DNA of 64,000 nucleotides, from NCBI RefSeq assembly GCF_019216885.1, contig NZ_JAAQRC020000002.1, forward strand, positions 263,501-327,500, written 5' to 3'. Below, in pieces: positions 37,281-46,814 of this stretch (the stretch's first letter is position 1; every line of letters begins with the position of its first letter). The stretch comes from Methylobacterium sp. SyP6R. Lineage in GTDB: Bacteria > Pseudomonadota > Alphaproteobacteria > Rhizobiales > Beijerinckiaceae. The position numbers were made by a program, and so were the translations under genes. The notes beneath the pieces were generated by a model. It did not search any database, had not been told where the DNA came from, and was given only the letters and a program-made list of their open reading frames with translations.

Positions 37281-37946
37281 ATGAAGCGCACGAACCGGCT
37301 CGCTTTCGTGACGATCGGGCAGTCGCCGCGGATCGACATGGTGCCGGAGATGCTGGCCGAGATCGGCGGTGAGGTCGAGGTGCGGGAATACGGCGTGCTC
37401 GACGATGCGAAGGAGGCCGAGATCGCCGCCCTGCACCCGCGCGAGGGCGAGGCCTCCTTCGCCAGCCGCCTGCGCGACGGGCGCGAGGCGGTGCTGTCGA
37501 AAGACCGCATCGAGGAGCGCCTGTCGGATCTTCTCAAGGCCATCGACCGCCACGGCCACGACGCGGTCGTGCTCCTGTGCACGGGCACGCAGGTCGAACC
37601 GCTCGCGAACACGCTCCTTGTCGAATCCCAGCGCATCGTCGATGCCACCGTCGAGGCGCTCGCCGCCTCGTGCCCGAAGCTCGGCGTGATGGTGCCGCTC
37701 GCCCGCCAGGTCGCGGAGTTCCCGGCGCGGCACGTCTTCCGCGGTAAGCCGAAGGTCGTGGCGGCCTCGCCATACGCCGGCGACGCCATGGCGGAGCGCG
37801 CCGCAATGCTGGCCGACCGCGACCTGATCGTCATGCATTGCATGGGCTACACCGAGGCGATGCGCCGCGAGGTCCGCGACGCCGTCGAGGCCCCCGTCCT
37901 CCTGTCGCGCCGGATCGTTGCCGGCGCCGTCCGCCAGCTTCTCTGA
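37281..37946 (+). CDS. AroM family protein
   Basis: A 221-residue protein of the AroM family. The signature IGQSPRIDMVPEML is at about residues 11-24, followed by GEASFASRLRDGREAVLSKDRI and a C-terminal LLSRRIVAGAVRQLL segment. Length equals that of the E. coli protein, whose function is unknown. It stands at the head of a complete peptide-type ABC transporter operon (37993-43336). Its sequence parallels the AroM half of the fusion protein at 31940-32866 but lacks any DNA-binding domain. ATG 37281 follows AGGGGATT. A role in metabolising or sensing the transported compound is inferred from this recurring association. Confidence 0.88.
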   Translation: MKRTNRLAFVTIGQSPRIDMVPEMLAEIGGEVEVREYGVLDDAKEAEIAALHPREGEASFASRLRDGREAVLSKDRIEERLSDLLKAIDRHGHDAVVLLCTGTQVEPLANTLLVESQRIVDATVEALAASCPKLGVMVPLARQVAEFPARHVFRGKPKVVAASPYAGDAMAERAAMLADRDLIVMHCMGYTEAMRREVRDAVEAPVLLSRRIVAGAVRQLL

Positions 37947-37992
37947 TCGCAAGCCTCTCTGATCGCAAACCTCTGATCGAAGGAATCGCCCG

Positions 37993-39576
37993 ATGCGCAG
38001 ACTCGGCCTCGGATTGCTCGCAGCGGCTCTGCTGGCGGGCGCCGTCGGTCCCGCCGGCGCCTTCGAGCGCGTCGGCGACCGCAAGGTGATCGTGTTCGGC
38101 GGGCGCCAGCAGGTGCCGGTGCTCGATCCGCACGTGCGCTACGACTGGTCGACCCGCATGCTGCAGCAGGCGGTCTACGACGCCCTCGTCAAGTACGAGG
38201 GCAACCCGGCCGAGGTGAAGCCGTGGCTCGCCGAGAGCTGGGAGACCAGCCCCGACGGCAAGACCTGGACGTTCCATCTCACCGGTACGGCGAAGTTCCA
38301 TACCGGCGACCCGGTCGATGCCGAGGCCGTGCGCTACTCCTTCGTGCGGGGCCTGAAGCTCAACAAGGGCGTCGCCTGGATGCTCAAGGACTTCCTCGGG
38401 CCGGAGGGCGTCGAGGCGGTCGATGCCAGGACCGTCCGCTTCACGCTGAAAAAACCTTACGCGGCCTTCCTGTCGTTCCTGCCCTGGTGGTACGTCGTCG
38501 ATCCGAAGCAGGTCGAAGCACATGCGGTCGACGGCGACGACGGCCAGAAGTGGCTCACCGACCACGAGGCCGGCTCCGGCCCGTTCACGATCAAGCGCTG
38601 GGAGCCCAACGTGCTCCACGAACTCGCCGCGGTGCCCGATTACTGGAAGGGCTGGCCGCAGGGCGAGGCGCACCGCCCGGCCGGCGTGATCTACCGGATC
38701 GTCCGCGAGCCGGCCGCCCAGAAGGCCTCGCTGCTGCGGGGCGAATCCGACATCGTCGAGGGCCTGACGCCGGACGACTACGTCCAGGTCGCGCGCCAGA
38801 AGGGCGTGGCGATCGAGGACCATGCCGGCATGACGACCTTCGGCATCAAGATGAACAACAAGGTCGGGCCGACCGCCGACCCGAACCTGCGCAAGGCGAT
38901 CGCCTACGCCCTCGACTATGACGGCCTGGTCCAGATCTACAACGGTGCCGCCAGGCTCCAGACGAGCGTGTTTCCGGCCGGCATGAAGGGCCATATCGAC
39001 GTGCCGGGCATGCCGCGGCGCGACCTCGCCAAGGCGAAGGAGTATCTGGCGAAGTCGGCCTATCCGAATGGCGGGATCACCCTCGAATACGACCACATCA
39101 CCGGGCTCGAGGAGGCGCGCCGGATCGGCCTTCTTCTCCTCGACAATCTCTCCGCCCTCAACATCAAGGTCGACATGCGGCCCGAGCAATGGCCGAACAT
39201 GGTGGCCAAGGGCTCGAAACCGGAGACCTCGCCGAACCTGACCTCGGTCTTCGTGACGCCGATCTCGACCGACCCGGACGCGGTCGCCTATCAGTACCAC
39301 CCCAATTCCTGGGGCCAGTACTTCGCGATGTCGTTCTACGACAACCCGGACGTCGCCCGGATGATCGACGAGGCACGCTCGACGCCCGACTGGGACAAGC
39401 GTGCGCCCCTCTATGCCGAGATCCAGAAGCGGATCGTCGCCGACCAGCCGGAGGTGTTCGGCATGGTGCAGAACCGCCGCTGGGCCCGCCGCGACGTGCT
39501 GAAGGGCTTCAGCTTCAGCCCGGTGCGGTTCACCGGCGAGGTCGACCTCTACCCGCTCTGGATCGACGCCAAGTAG
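37993..39576 (+). CDS. peptide-type ABC transporter substrate-binding protein (SBP family 5)
   Basis: A 527-residue receptor with a signal peptide ending at about residue 23 (VGPAGAF). Family-5 segments include LAESWETSPDGKTWTFHL, RKAIAYALDYDGLVQIYN and the C-terminal lobe with DKRAPLYAEIQKRIVADQP. It belongs to the second peptide-type transporter of the window and differs substantially from the receptor at 24964. A short AT-poor gap with a threefold CTCTGATCG motif separates it from aroM. The ligand is unknown; the link with AroM suggests relevance to the DUF917/hydantoinase pathway. Confidence 0.92.
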   Translation: MRRLGLGLLAAALLAGAVGPAGAFERVGDRKVIVFGGRQQVPVLDPHVRYDWSTRMLQQAVYDALVKYEGNPAEVKPWLAESWETSPDGKTWTFHLTGTAKFHTGDPVDAEAVRYSFVRGLKLNKGVAWMLKDFLGPEGVEAVDARTVRFTLKKPYAAFLSFLPWWYVVDPKQVEAHAVDGDDGQKWLTDHEAGSGPFTIKRWEPNVLHELAAVPDYWKGWPQGEAHRPAGVIYRIVREPAAQKASLLRGESDIVEGLTPDDYVQVARQKGVAIEDHAGMTTFGIKMNNKVGPTADPNLRKAIAYALDYDGLVQIYNGAARLQTSVFPAGMKGHIDVPGMPRRDLAKAKEYLAKSAYPNGGITLEYDHITGLEEARRIGLLLLDNLSALNIKVDMRPEQWPNMVAKGSKPETSPNLTSVFVTPISTDPDAVAYQYHPNSWGQYFAMSFYDNPDVARMIDEARSTPDWDKRAPLYAEIQKRIVADQPEVFGMVQNRRWARRDVLKGFSFSPVRFTGEVDLYPLWIDAK

Positions 39577-39594
39577 GCTCGAGGGGGAACGGCT

Positions 39595-40602
39595 TTGCTG
39601 CGCTTCGCGCTCAAGAAGCTCCTGACCGTCGCCGGCACGATGCTCGGCCTCGCCGTGCTGACCTTCCTCATCACCAACGTGGCGCCGGGCGATCCCGCCC
39701 GGCTCGTCGCCGGCCCCGAGGCGACCGCCGACATGGTCGAGACCGTCCGCCGGGAATACGGCCTCGACAAGCCGCTGCCGGTGCAGCTCGCGATCTATCT
39801 CGGGGACCTCGCCAAGGGCGATCTCGGCACCTCGATCGTCACGACGCGGCCGGTCCTGTCCGAGCTCGGGCGCTATTTCCCGGCGACGCTCGAACTGGTG
39901 CTCGTCGCGATGGCAATCGGCGTCGGGCTCGGGCTGCCGCTCGGCATCCTGTCGGCCCTGAAGCGCGACGGCCCCCTCGACCATCTCACCCGCATCCTGT
40001 CGATCTCAGGGGTGGCGCTGCCGGCCTTCTGGTTCGGCATCCTGCTTCAGCTCACTTTCGCCGTGCATCTCGAATGGCTGCCGGTCTCGGGCCGCCTGCC
40101 GCTCTCGGAGGCGCCGCCCGCGGCGATCACCGGCCTGATCCTCGTCGATTCGCTGCTGCGCGGGCAGTTCGAGACCTTTCGCGAGGCGCTCTTCCACATC
40201 CTGCTTCCGGCGATCGTGCTCTCCTTCCCGTGCCTCGCCTCGATCCTCCGGGTGAACCGCGCCGAGATGATCGAGGCGCTGCAATCCGATCACGTCGTGG
40301 CGGCGCGCGCCCACGGCATCGCGCCGTTTCGCATCGTCGCAATCTATGCCCTGCGCAACGCGCTCCTGCCCACCCTCGCGATGATCGGCCTGCGCTTCGG
40401 CTGGATGCTGGGCTCCACCGTGCTCGTCGAGACGGTGTTCGACTGGCCCGGCATCGGCCTCTACGCGGTCTCCTCGGCGCTCGCCTCGGACTTCAAGCCG
40501 GTCGTCGGTGTGACGCTGGCGATCGGGCTCTGCTTCATGACCGTCAACATCCTGGTCGACCTCGCCTATGCGTGGATCGACCCGCGCCTGAGGGCCGCGT
40601 GA
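39595..40602 (+). CDS. peptide-type ABC transporter permease (DppB-like)
   Basis: A 335-residue inner-membrane permease. The start is TTG 39595 after GAGGGGGAAC; there is no ATG closer to the conserved N-terminal helix (TVAGTMLGLAVLTFLITNVAPGDPA). Six membrane segments are visible, with the EAA-type loop DHVVAARAHGIAPFRIVAIYALRNAL. It directly follows the receptor gene and its stop overlaps the next start by one base. Confidence 0.92.
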   Translation: MLRFALKKLLTVAGTMLGLAVLTFLITNVAPGDPARLVAGPEATADMVETVRREYGLDKPLPVQLAIYLGDLAKGDLGTSIVTTRPVLSELGRYFPATLELVLVAMAIGVGLGLPLGILSALKRDGPLDHLTRILSISGVALPAFWFGILLQLTFAVHLEWLPVSGRLPLSEAPPAAITGLILVDSLLRGQFETFREALFHILLPAIVLSFPCLASILRVNRAEMIEALQSDHVVAARAHGIAPFRIVAIYALRNALLPTLAMIGLRFGWMLGSTVLVETVFDWPGIGLYAVSSALASDFKPVVGVTLAIGLCFMTVNILVDLAYAWIDPRLRAA

Positions 40603-41528
40603 TGGCGCTCCCGGACATCTCCCCTGCCCTCTCCGACGCGCCGCCCGCCTTCCGGGTGCGCCACGCCACCACGATCCGCCAGTGGCGGCTCTACGCCCAT
40701 CTCTTCTCCCGCTCGTTCTCCTCGATGCTGGGCCTCGCCCTCGTCGTGCTGTTCCTGGTGCTCGCCGCCTTCGGACCCTGGCTCGCCCCCTATCCGGGCG
40801 ACACGATGGGCGCCGTGAAGCTGTCGCAGCGGCTCCTGTCCCCGTCCTGGGCCCACCCCTTCGGCACCGACGAGATGGGCGCCGACCTCCTGTCCCGGGT
40901 CATCGTCGGCGCCCGCATCTCGCTGTGGATCGGCCTCATCATCACCGTGGTGGGGGCCGGCATCGGCGTGCCGCTCGGGATCGTCGCCGGCTACACGAAG
41001 AGCCGCCTGGTGCGCGGCGCCATCATGCGCCTCACCGATCTGTTCCTCGCGGTGCCGGGCCTCGCGCTGGCGCTCGCGATCGTGGCGGCGCTCGGCCCCG
41101 GCATCGCGAACTGCATCGCGGCGCTCGCGCTCGTCTGGTGGCCGGGCTACGTCCGCCTCGTCGAGGCCAAGACCCTGTCGGTCAAGGAGGAATTGTTCGT
41201 CGAGGCGAGCCGGGCCGCGGGCGCCCGCACGCCCTGGATCCTGTGGCACCACATCCTGCCGAACTGCCTGTCGCCGATCATCGTCAAGCTGTCGATGGAT
41301 ATGGGCCTCGCCGTGCTCTCGGCCGCGAGCCTCGGCTTCATCGGGCTTGGCGCCAAGCCGCCGGATCCGGAATGGGGCGCGATGATCTCGGTCGCCCGCT
41401 CCTACATGCCTGACTGGTGGTGGTACTCGGCCTGCCCGGGCCTCGCCATCTTCCTGACCGTGCTCGGCTTCAACCTGCTCGGCGACGGCCTGCGCGACAT
41501 CCTCGACCCCAAAAGTGCCGGACGATGA
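40602..41528 (+). CDS. peptide-type ABC transporter permease (DppC-like)
   Basis: A 308-residue inner-membrane permease with an N-terminal cytoplasmic arm, a first helix at about residues 43-62 (LGLALVVLFLVLAAFGPWL), and five further helices. The GTDEMGADLLSRVIVGARISL segment and EAA-type loop EELFVEASRAAGARTPWILW are typical of DppC/OppC. ATG 40602 overlaps the TGA of the DppB-like gene. The frame is open far upstream only because of the GC-rich shadow of the neighbouring genes. Confidence 0.92.
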   Translation: MALPDISPALSDAPPAFRVRHATTIRQWRLYAHLFSRSFSSMLGLALVVLFLVLAAFGPWLAPYPGDTMGAVKLSQRLLSPSWAHPFGTDEMGADLLSRVIVGARISLWIGLIITVVGAGIGVPLGIVAGYTKSRLVRGAIMRLTDLFLAVPGLALALAIVAALGPGIANCIAALALVWWPGYVRLVEAKTLSVKEELFVEASRAAGARTPWILWHHILPNCLSPIIVKLSMDMGLAVLSAASLGFIGLGAKPPDPEWGAMISVARSYMPDWWWYSACPGLAIFLTVLGFNLLGDGLRDILDPKSAGR

Positions 41529-41541
41529 GGAGCACGGGGCG

Positions 41542-42511
<970 letters not shown>

Positions 42512-42528
<17 letters not shown>

Positions 42529-43336
42529 TCTGGGGGCCCTCCCACCATCGCCGCTCCTGCGCGCCACCGGCCTCGTCAAGGTCTTCCACGCGAGCGGAGG
42601 GCGCGAGGTGCGGGCCGTCGACGGCGTCGAGTTCTCCATCGGGACCGGCGAGGTTTTGGGGATCGTCGGCGAATCGGGCTCCGGCAAATCGACGATCGCC
42701 CGCATGGTCCTGCGCCTGATCGAGCCGAGCGCCGGGACGGTCACGTTCGACGGCCAGGACATCACGGCGCTCGGCGACGCGGCGATGCGGCGCCTGCGCC
42801 GGGATATGCAGATCGTCTTCCAGAACCCGCATTCCGCCCTCAACGGGCGGCGCACGATCGGCGAGGCGATCGCCGAACCGCTGCGTGTCCAGAATATCGC
42901 CCGGGGCGCGGCGCTCCAGGCGCGGGTCGACCGGCTGCTCGACCTCGTCAGCCTTCCGCGCGCCTTCCGGCACCGCTACCCGCACGAACTCTCGGGCGGG
43001 CAGAAGCAGCGGGTCTGCATCGCCCGCGCGCTCGCGCCGGAGCCCCGCTTCCTCGTCCTCGACGAGCCGACCTCGGCGCTGGACGTCTCGGTGCAGGCCC
43101 AGATCCTGGAGGTCCTCGGCACGTTGCGCCGCGAGCTCTCGCTCACCTACCTGTTCATCTCCCACAACCTCGCCGTGGTGCGCACCCTGTGCGACCGCGT
43201 GCTGGTGATGAGCCAGGGGCGCGTAGTTGAGGAAGGCCCGGTCGCCGCCGTCTTCGCGAGCCCGTCGCACGCCTATACGCGCACCCTTCTGGACAGCGTG
43301 CCGCGGCTGCCGCGGATCTCTGCCGACGGTCGTTGA
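42512..43336 (+). CDS. oligopeptide/dipeptide ABC transporter ATPase (DppF-like, short)
   Basis: A 274-residue ABC ATPase. Walker A is GESGSGKST, the signature LSGGQKQRVCIARAL, Walker B LVLDEPTSALD, and the switch FISHNLAVV. It stops soon after the HAYTRTLL segment and therefore lacks the cysteine-bearing oligo_HPY extension of the other three ATPases here. This may be a natural short form or a loss at the 3' end, since the DNA just downstream (43340-43760) looks rearranged. It is the last gene of the aroM-transporter operon. Confidence 0.9.
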
Positions 43337-43762
43337 GAACGAGCTTTGGCCCTGTTCTCGAATTTTCGCCAAGCCTCTGATTTGGTGTCGAAATTCGGGA
43401 CGGACGACGGTCACGACCGGGCCGTCGTGGCGACGGTCGGCATCCGGGACGGCGCCCGCCCGCCGGTGGTGGAGGACGCGATGTGGATCTTCGTCGTCCA
43501 CGACCTCAATCCGCGGGCGCTGGCGCCCCACGTCACGGGCTTCGTCCAGGCCCAGAGCTGGCTCCGGGATCTGACCCCCGTGATGGTCGCGAGAGCGGCG
43601 CATTCCCCTCCTCGCGGCAGGCCGCATCCGCGACGTAGATCCGCCGCCTACCGGTGACGATTCCCATGGCGCGGGAGAAGCGCGCAGCGCTCGGCACCGG
43701 CGTCCCGTCGTCGCGGACACCGATGAAGAGGCGGCGGCCGGTCTGGTCCGTCTGCCGGCAAC
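43337..43762. other. rearranged stretch without a convincing gene
   Basis: About 425 bases between the transporter operon and repeat C2. Open frames exist on both strands (a 103-residue one from 43346 and a 96-residue one on the minus strand from 43823), each partly sensible and partly arginine/serine-rich. The minus-strand frame begins inside repeat C. They look like pieces of broken genes; no family could be named. Confidence 0.5.
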
Positions 43763-43867
43763 TAAGCAGATTTCGCAAAAGTGGTGGCCGGTTTTGCGAC
43801 AAAAACCTGCGATAAAACAACAACCTAAGCGGACGAGGCGTTGGCTTGCCAACGCAGGTCTGCTTAG
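43763..43867 (+). repeat. interspersed repeat, family C copy 2
   Basis: The same 105-nt layout as at 17690: TAAGCAGATTTCGCAAAA at the left, a long internal hairpin (TTTTGCGACAAAAACCTGC), the GCGTTGGCTTGCCAACGC hairpin and GTCTGCTTAG at the right. It is followed after 36 bp by repeat B copy 3, so B and C lie close together here as at 17650-17793. Confidence 0.85.
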
Positions 43868-43903
43868 CCCGTGCCGTCTTCCGAAGGGCGCGGGGCCGCT
43901 GCT

Positions 43904-44007
43904 CTAAAGCGCTTCACGATCGCGTTGCAATCGCGAAGCTCTCCAAGTCTTTGTTTAATCGTGTTTTCTTCGACGAACCGGTGTCCACTTCGTCGGAAAA
44001 CGCTCTA
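43904..44007 (+). repeat. interspersed hairpin repeat, family B copy 3
   Basis: An imperfect hairpin around CGCGTTGCA (43921-43929) followed by a tail with TTTTCTTCGACGAA ... TTCGTCGGAAAA and ending in GCTCTAG. The terminal CTA supplies the TAG stop codon (44005-44007) of the YciI-like gene on the minus strand, so the repeat abuts or slightly enters that gene. Confidence 0.82.
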
Positions 44008-44322
44008 GCTGCGCGGCAAGGCGACCTGGCGCATCCGGAACGCCGTGATCTCCACGCGGTCCCAGATTCCCGCCGCGCGGAACGGGTCGGCGGCATGGAA
44101 GGCATCTACCGCAGCCCGGTCGGGCGCCTCGACGATGAAGAGGCTGCCGGTCATCGTCTCGCCGTCCTCGGCGAGGAGCGGGCCCGAGATCAGGATCTGC
44201 ACCGGGAGCGGACCACCGAGATAGGCCTTGTGCGCCTCGTAATGGGCGAGCCGCCGCTCGAGGGCCCCGGCATGATCGAGGGCGTGGATAGCGTAGTGGG
44301 GCAAGGGAAATCTCCCGGTCAC
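44005..44322 (-). CDS. YciI-like protein
   Basis: A small alpha/beta-barrel protein of the YciI family, 105 residues from GTG 44322 (overlapping the upstream stop as GTGA) or 99 residues from TTG 44304, which has GGGAG upstream and begins with PHYAIHALDHAG like family members. Conserved parts are the N-terminal HYAIHALD and the ADPF segment near residue 85, which holds the family's catalytic-type Asp/His region. The general reaction is unknown; related proteins act on chlorinated muconolactones or ring-cleavage products, which fits the nearby hydroxyquinol genes. The stop codon is formed by repeat B3. Confidence 0.8.
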   Translation of the reverse strand: MTGRFPLPHYAIHALDHAGALERRLAHYEAHKAYLGGPLPVQILISGPLLAEDGETMTGSLFIVEAPDRAAVDAFHAADPFRAAGIWDRVEITAFRMRQVALPRS

Positions 44323-45203
44323 GCGGGCTCGCCGAGGCCGGCGCGGCGTTCGGCGGCGAGCAGGGCGGCGAAGAAGTCGAGGTCGCGCAGGTCGGTGCCG
44401 GTCTGCTCGGCGTAGAGGTCGCGCACCAGGGCGGCCACCGGCATCGCGACACCGGTCGCCTCGCCCGCCGCCACGGCGAGGCTCATGTCCTTGAGCATCT
44501 GGGCGACCGAGAAGGCGGGCGTGAAGTCGCGCCGCCGCAGGGGATCGAGCTTGTAGGCGACCAGCGGCGAGGCGGCGACGGAGGATCCGAGGACCGCCAG
44601 GACCGTCTCCCAGGCGACCCCGCCCTTGCGGGCGAGCGTCAGCGCCTCGGCGGCGATCTGCGCGGTCGAGCCGACGAAGTGGTTGATCGCGAGCTTGAGG
44701 AAGCGCGCTTCCTCCCCCGTACCGACGGCGTGAATGGTGCGGGCGAAGGTCGAGAGCAGCGGGCGGACCCGCTCCAGGGCCGCCTCCGGCCCCGAGCAGA
44801 ACAGGGTGAGGGCGGCGGCCTCCGCGGTCGCGGTCGAGCCCGAGACCGGGGCCGCGAGATAGAGGACACCCCGCGCCTCGGCGGCCTCGCGCAACGCCGC
44901 GCTCGTCTCCGGCGAGACGGTACTGGTCTCGACCAGCACGCCGTCCTGCGCCATCCGGGACAGGAGGCCCTCCGTTCCGAGGGCGACGGCGCGCAGGCTC
45001 GCGTCGTCGGGCAGGCTCGTGATCACGACGCCGCAGGCTGCGATCCGGTCGAGACCGGCGGCCTCGGCCCCCGGCACGGCGGCGAGCCGGCCGGGATCGC
45101 GGTCGAGGGCGAGGACGGGGTATCCCGCTGCCACGAGATGGCGCGCCAGGTGACGTGCCATGGGCGCGCCGAGTTTGCCGAGGCCGATCCAGCCGGTCTG
45201 CAT
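44319..45203 (-). CDS. NAD(P)-dependent beta-hydroxyacid dehydrogenase (3-hydroxyisobutyrate dehydrogenase family)
   Basis: A 294-residue oxidoreductase. The N-terminal NAD-binding motif is GLGKLGAPMARHL (about residues 6-18). The substrate segment is APVSGSTATAE (family DxPVSGG-like), and the catalytic lysine lies in RFLKLAINHF. The C-terminal helical domain is complete, and length is normal. Expected reaction: NAD(P)-linked oxidation of a 3-hydroxy acid or reduction of a semialdehyde. ATG 45203 is the start; the frame is open upstream only as a shadow of the transporter gene. It is coupled to the YciI-like gene by overlap. Confidence 0.9.
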   Translation of the reverse strand: MQTGWIGLGKLGAPMARHLARHLVAAGYPVLALDRDPGRLAAVPGAEAAGLDRIAACGVVITSLPDDASLRAVALGTEGLLSRMAQDGVLVETSTVSPETSAALREAAEARGVLYLAAPVSGSTATAEAAALTLFCSGPEAALERVRPLLSTFARTIHAVGTGEEARFLKLAINHFVGSTAQIAAEALTLARKGGVAWETVLAVLGSSVAASPLVAYKLDPLRRRDFTPAFSVAQMLKDMSLAVAAGEATGVAMPVAALVRDLYAEQTGTDLRDLDFFAALLAAERRAGLGEPA

Positions 45204-45215
45204 GTGGTCTCTCCC

Positions 45216-45314
45216 AAGCAGATTTCGCAAAAGTGGTTGCCGGTTTTGCGACAGAAATCTGCGACTGAGCAAAAACAGGCAGGCTTGCGTCGGCCATTCA
45301 ACGCAAGCCTGCTC
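45216..45314 (+). repeat. interspersed repeat, family C copy 3
   Basis: A 99-nt copy: AAGCAGATTTCGCAAAAG at the left, internal TTTTGCGACAGAAATCTGC hairpin, and CAACGCAAGCCTGCTCG at the right. The second hairpin differs from copies 1 and 2. It fills almost the entire gap between the MFS gene end and the dehydrogenase start, so it should be transcribed with them and may influence mRNA end formation. Confidence 0.82.
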
Positions 45315-45316
45315 GG

Positions 45317-46600
45317 TCACGCCGTCAGGGCCTTGCCCTTGGTCTCGGGCAGGAGGAACGCCGCGACCGCCATGGTGGCGTAGGCCGCGGCCGCGAACAG
45401 CCCGATCGCCTGGCCGAGCGGCATCGTGGCCGACATCACACCGACCAGCGTCGGAAACACCGCGCCGATCGCCCGGCCGAAATTGTAGGCGAAGCCCTGC
45501 CCGACGCCGCGCACCCGGGTCGGGAACTGCTCGGTGAAGAACGCCCCCATGGCGCTGAAGACGCCGGACGCGAAGAAGCCGAGGGGGAAACCGAGCACCA
45601 GCATGGCGGCGTCGCCGAACGGAACCATCGTGTAGGTCGTCACCACCAAGCCGGCACCGATCGCGAAGGTCAGGAAGGTGGCGCGCCGTCCGATCCGGTC
45701 GGCGAGGTAGGCGCCCGCGAGGTAGCCGAAGAACGAGCCGACGATCAGCACCGCGAGGTAGCCGCCGGAATTCATGACCGACAGGCCCCGCTCGGTGCGC
45801 AGGAAGGTCGGCAGCCAGGTCGTCACCGCGAAGTAGCCGCCCTGCGCCCCCGTGCTCATCAGCGCACCGAGGAAGGTGATGCGCAGGAGCGGTGGCTGGA
45901 AGATCTCGAAGAAGGACGGCTTGTCGCCGGTCTCGGCGATCTTCGCCTGCGACTCCCGGTAGACCTCCGGCTCCTCGATGTAGCGGCGCAGGAAGAACAC
46001 CAGGATCGCAGGCGCGATGCCGACGAAGAACAAGGCACGCCACGCCGTCTCGGGCGGCAGGAGCGAGAAGAACAGGGTGTAGAGCAGGGCCGCGGCGCCC
46101 CAGCCGAGCGCCCAGCCCGACTGCATGGTACCGAGCGCCTTGCCGCGATGCTCGGGCCGGATGGTCTCGCCGAGCAGCACCGCGCCCGCCGCCCACTCGC
46201 CGCCGAAGCCGAGGCCCATCAGGGCACGGGCGACGAAGAGTTGCTCGAAGCTCTGCGCGAGGCCCGACAGGAAGGTGAAGCCGGCAAACCACAGGATCGC
46301 GATCTGCAGCGTGCGCACCCGCCCCCAGCGGTCGGCGAGGAAGCCGGCGAGCCAGCCGCCGATCGCCGAGGTGAGGAGCGCCGCGGTGCCGAGCGCCCCG
46401 GCCTCGGCCCGGGTCACGCCCCAGGTGGCGATCAGCGTCGGGATCACGAAGCTGTAGAGCTGGACGTCCATCGCGTCGAGCGCCCAGCCGCCGACGCAGG
46501 CGCCGAGCGTCCGCTTCTCCTTCGGCCCGAGTTCCGCGATCCAGCGTCCCGGGCCCTCGGCCGGGACGGCGCTGACGGCGCCGGTCGTTGCCTCGCTCAT
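45317..46600 (-). CDS. MFS transporter (organic/aromatic acid:H+ symporter type)
   Basis: A 427-residue major facilitator with 12 predicted membrane segments. The first segment carries WALDAMDVQLYSF, the loop 2-3 motif is GFLADRWGRVRT, and the second half repeats it in AYLADRIGRR. RALMGLGFGGEWAAGAVLLGE in segment 4-5 is typical of sialate/lactate and aromatic-acid symporters. Probably imports an organic acid by proton symport. It lies upstream of the dehydrogenase and YciI genes and downstream of the hydroxyquinol cluster, so an aromatic or dicarboxylic substrate is plausible. Confidence 0.88.
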   Translation of the reverse strand: MSEATTGAVSAVPAEGPGRWIAELGPKEKRTLGACVGGWALDAMDVQLYSFVIPTLIATWGVTRAEAGALGTAALLTSAIGGWLAGFLADRWGRVRTLQIAILWFAGFTFLSGLAQSFEQLFVARALMGLGFGGEWAAGAVLLGETIRPEHRGKALGTMQSGWALGWGAAALLYTLFFSLLPPETAWRALFFVGIAPAILVFFLRRYIEEPEVYRESQAKIAETGDKPSFFEIFQPPLLRITFLGALMSTGAQGGYFAVTTWLPTFLRTERGLSVMNSGGYLAVLIVGSFFGYLAGAYLADRIGRRATFLTFAIGAGLVVTTYTMVPFGDAAMLVLGFPLGFFASGVFSAMGAFFTEQFPTRVRGVGQGFAYNFGRAIGAVFPTLVGVMSATMPLGQAIGLFAAAAYATMAVAAFLLPETKGKALTA

Positions 46601-46674
46601 GATGGTGTCCTCCCTGGTGGAATCGATGCGACGGCCCCGTTCCTCGGGGTCTTCGTCCGGGTCTCGGCCCCTGT

Positions 46675-46800
46675 CATACGGTTTCCGGATTGATCGCTTC
46701 GCGATGCGGAAACCGGCTTCGCTCAGGCGTGTGAAGCCTACGGCTTCACCGCGCGGGCTGGTGATACGGCGTCCGGACGGAATCTTCCGGACGCCGTATC
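46675..46800 (-). repeat. interspersed palindromic repeat, family A copy 2
   Basis: Reads inverted relative to the copy at 6063: GATACGGCGTCCGGAAGATT and CCGTCCGGACGCCGTATC form the end palindrome. Next come CCAGCCCGCGCGG, an extra TGAAGCCGTAGGCTTCA hairpin absent from copy 1, then CGCATCGCGAAGCGATCAAT. It occupies most of the 214-bp gap between the MFS and dioxygenase genes. Confidence 0.82.
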
Positions 46801-46814
46801 GGACGGTTGCCGGA

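Noticed and set aside
37946..37992. Possible direct-repeat array (CTCTGATCG three times) before the second receptor gene
   Set aside because: Too short and irregular for an array or a CRISPR; more likely a local slippage product.
37831..39984. A 717-codon minus-strand open frame
   Set aside because: Antisense shadow of the substrate-binding protein and permease genes, with low-complexity His/Arg/Asp composition.
43346..43823. Two small frames on opposite strands after the second transporter operon
   Set aside because: Neither has a family match, one starts inside repeat C, and both end in low-complexity arginine/serine stretches; described as rearranged DNA instead.
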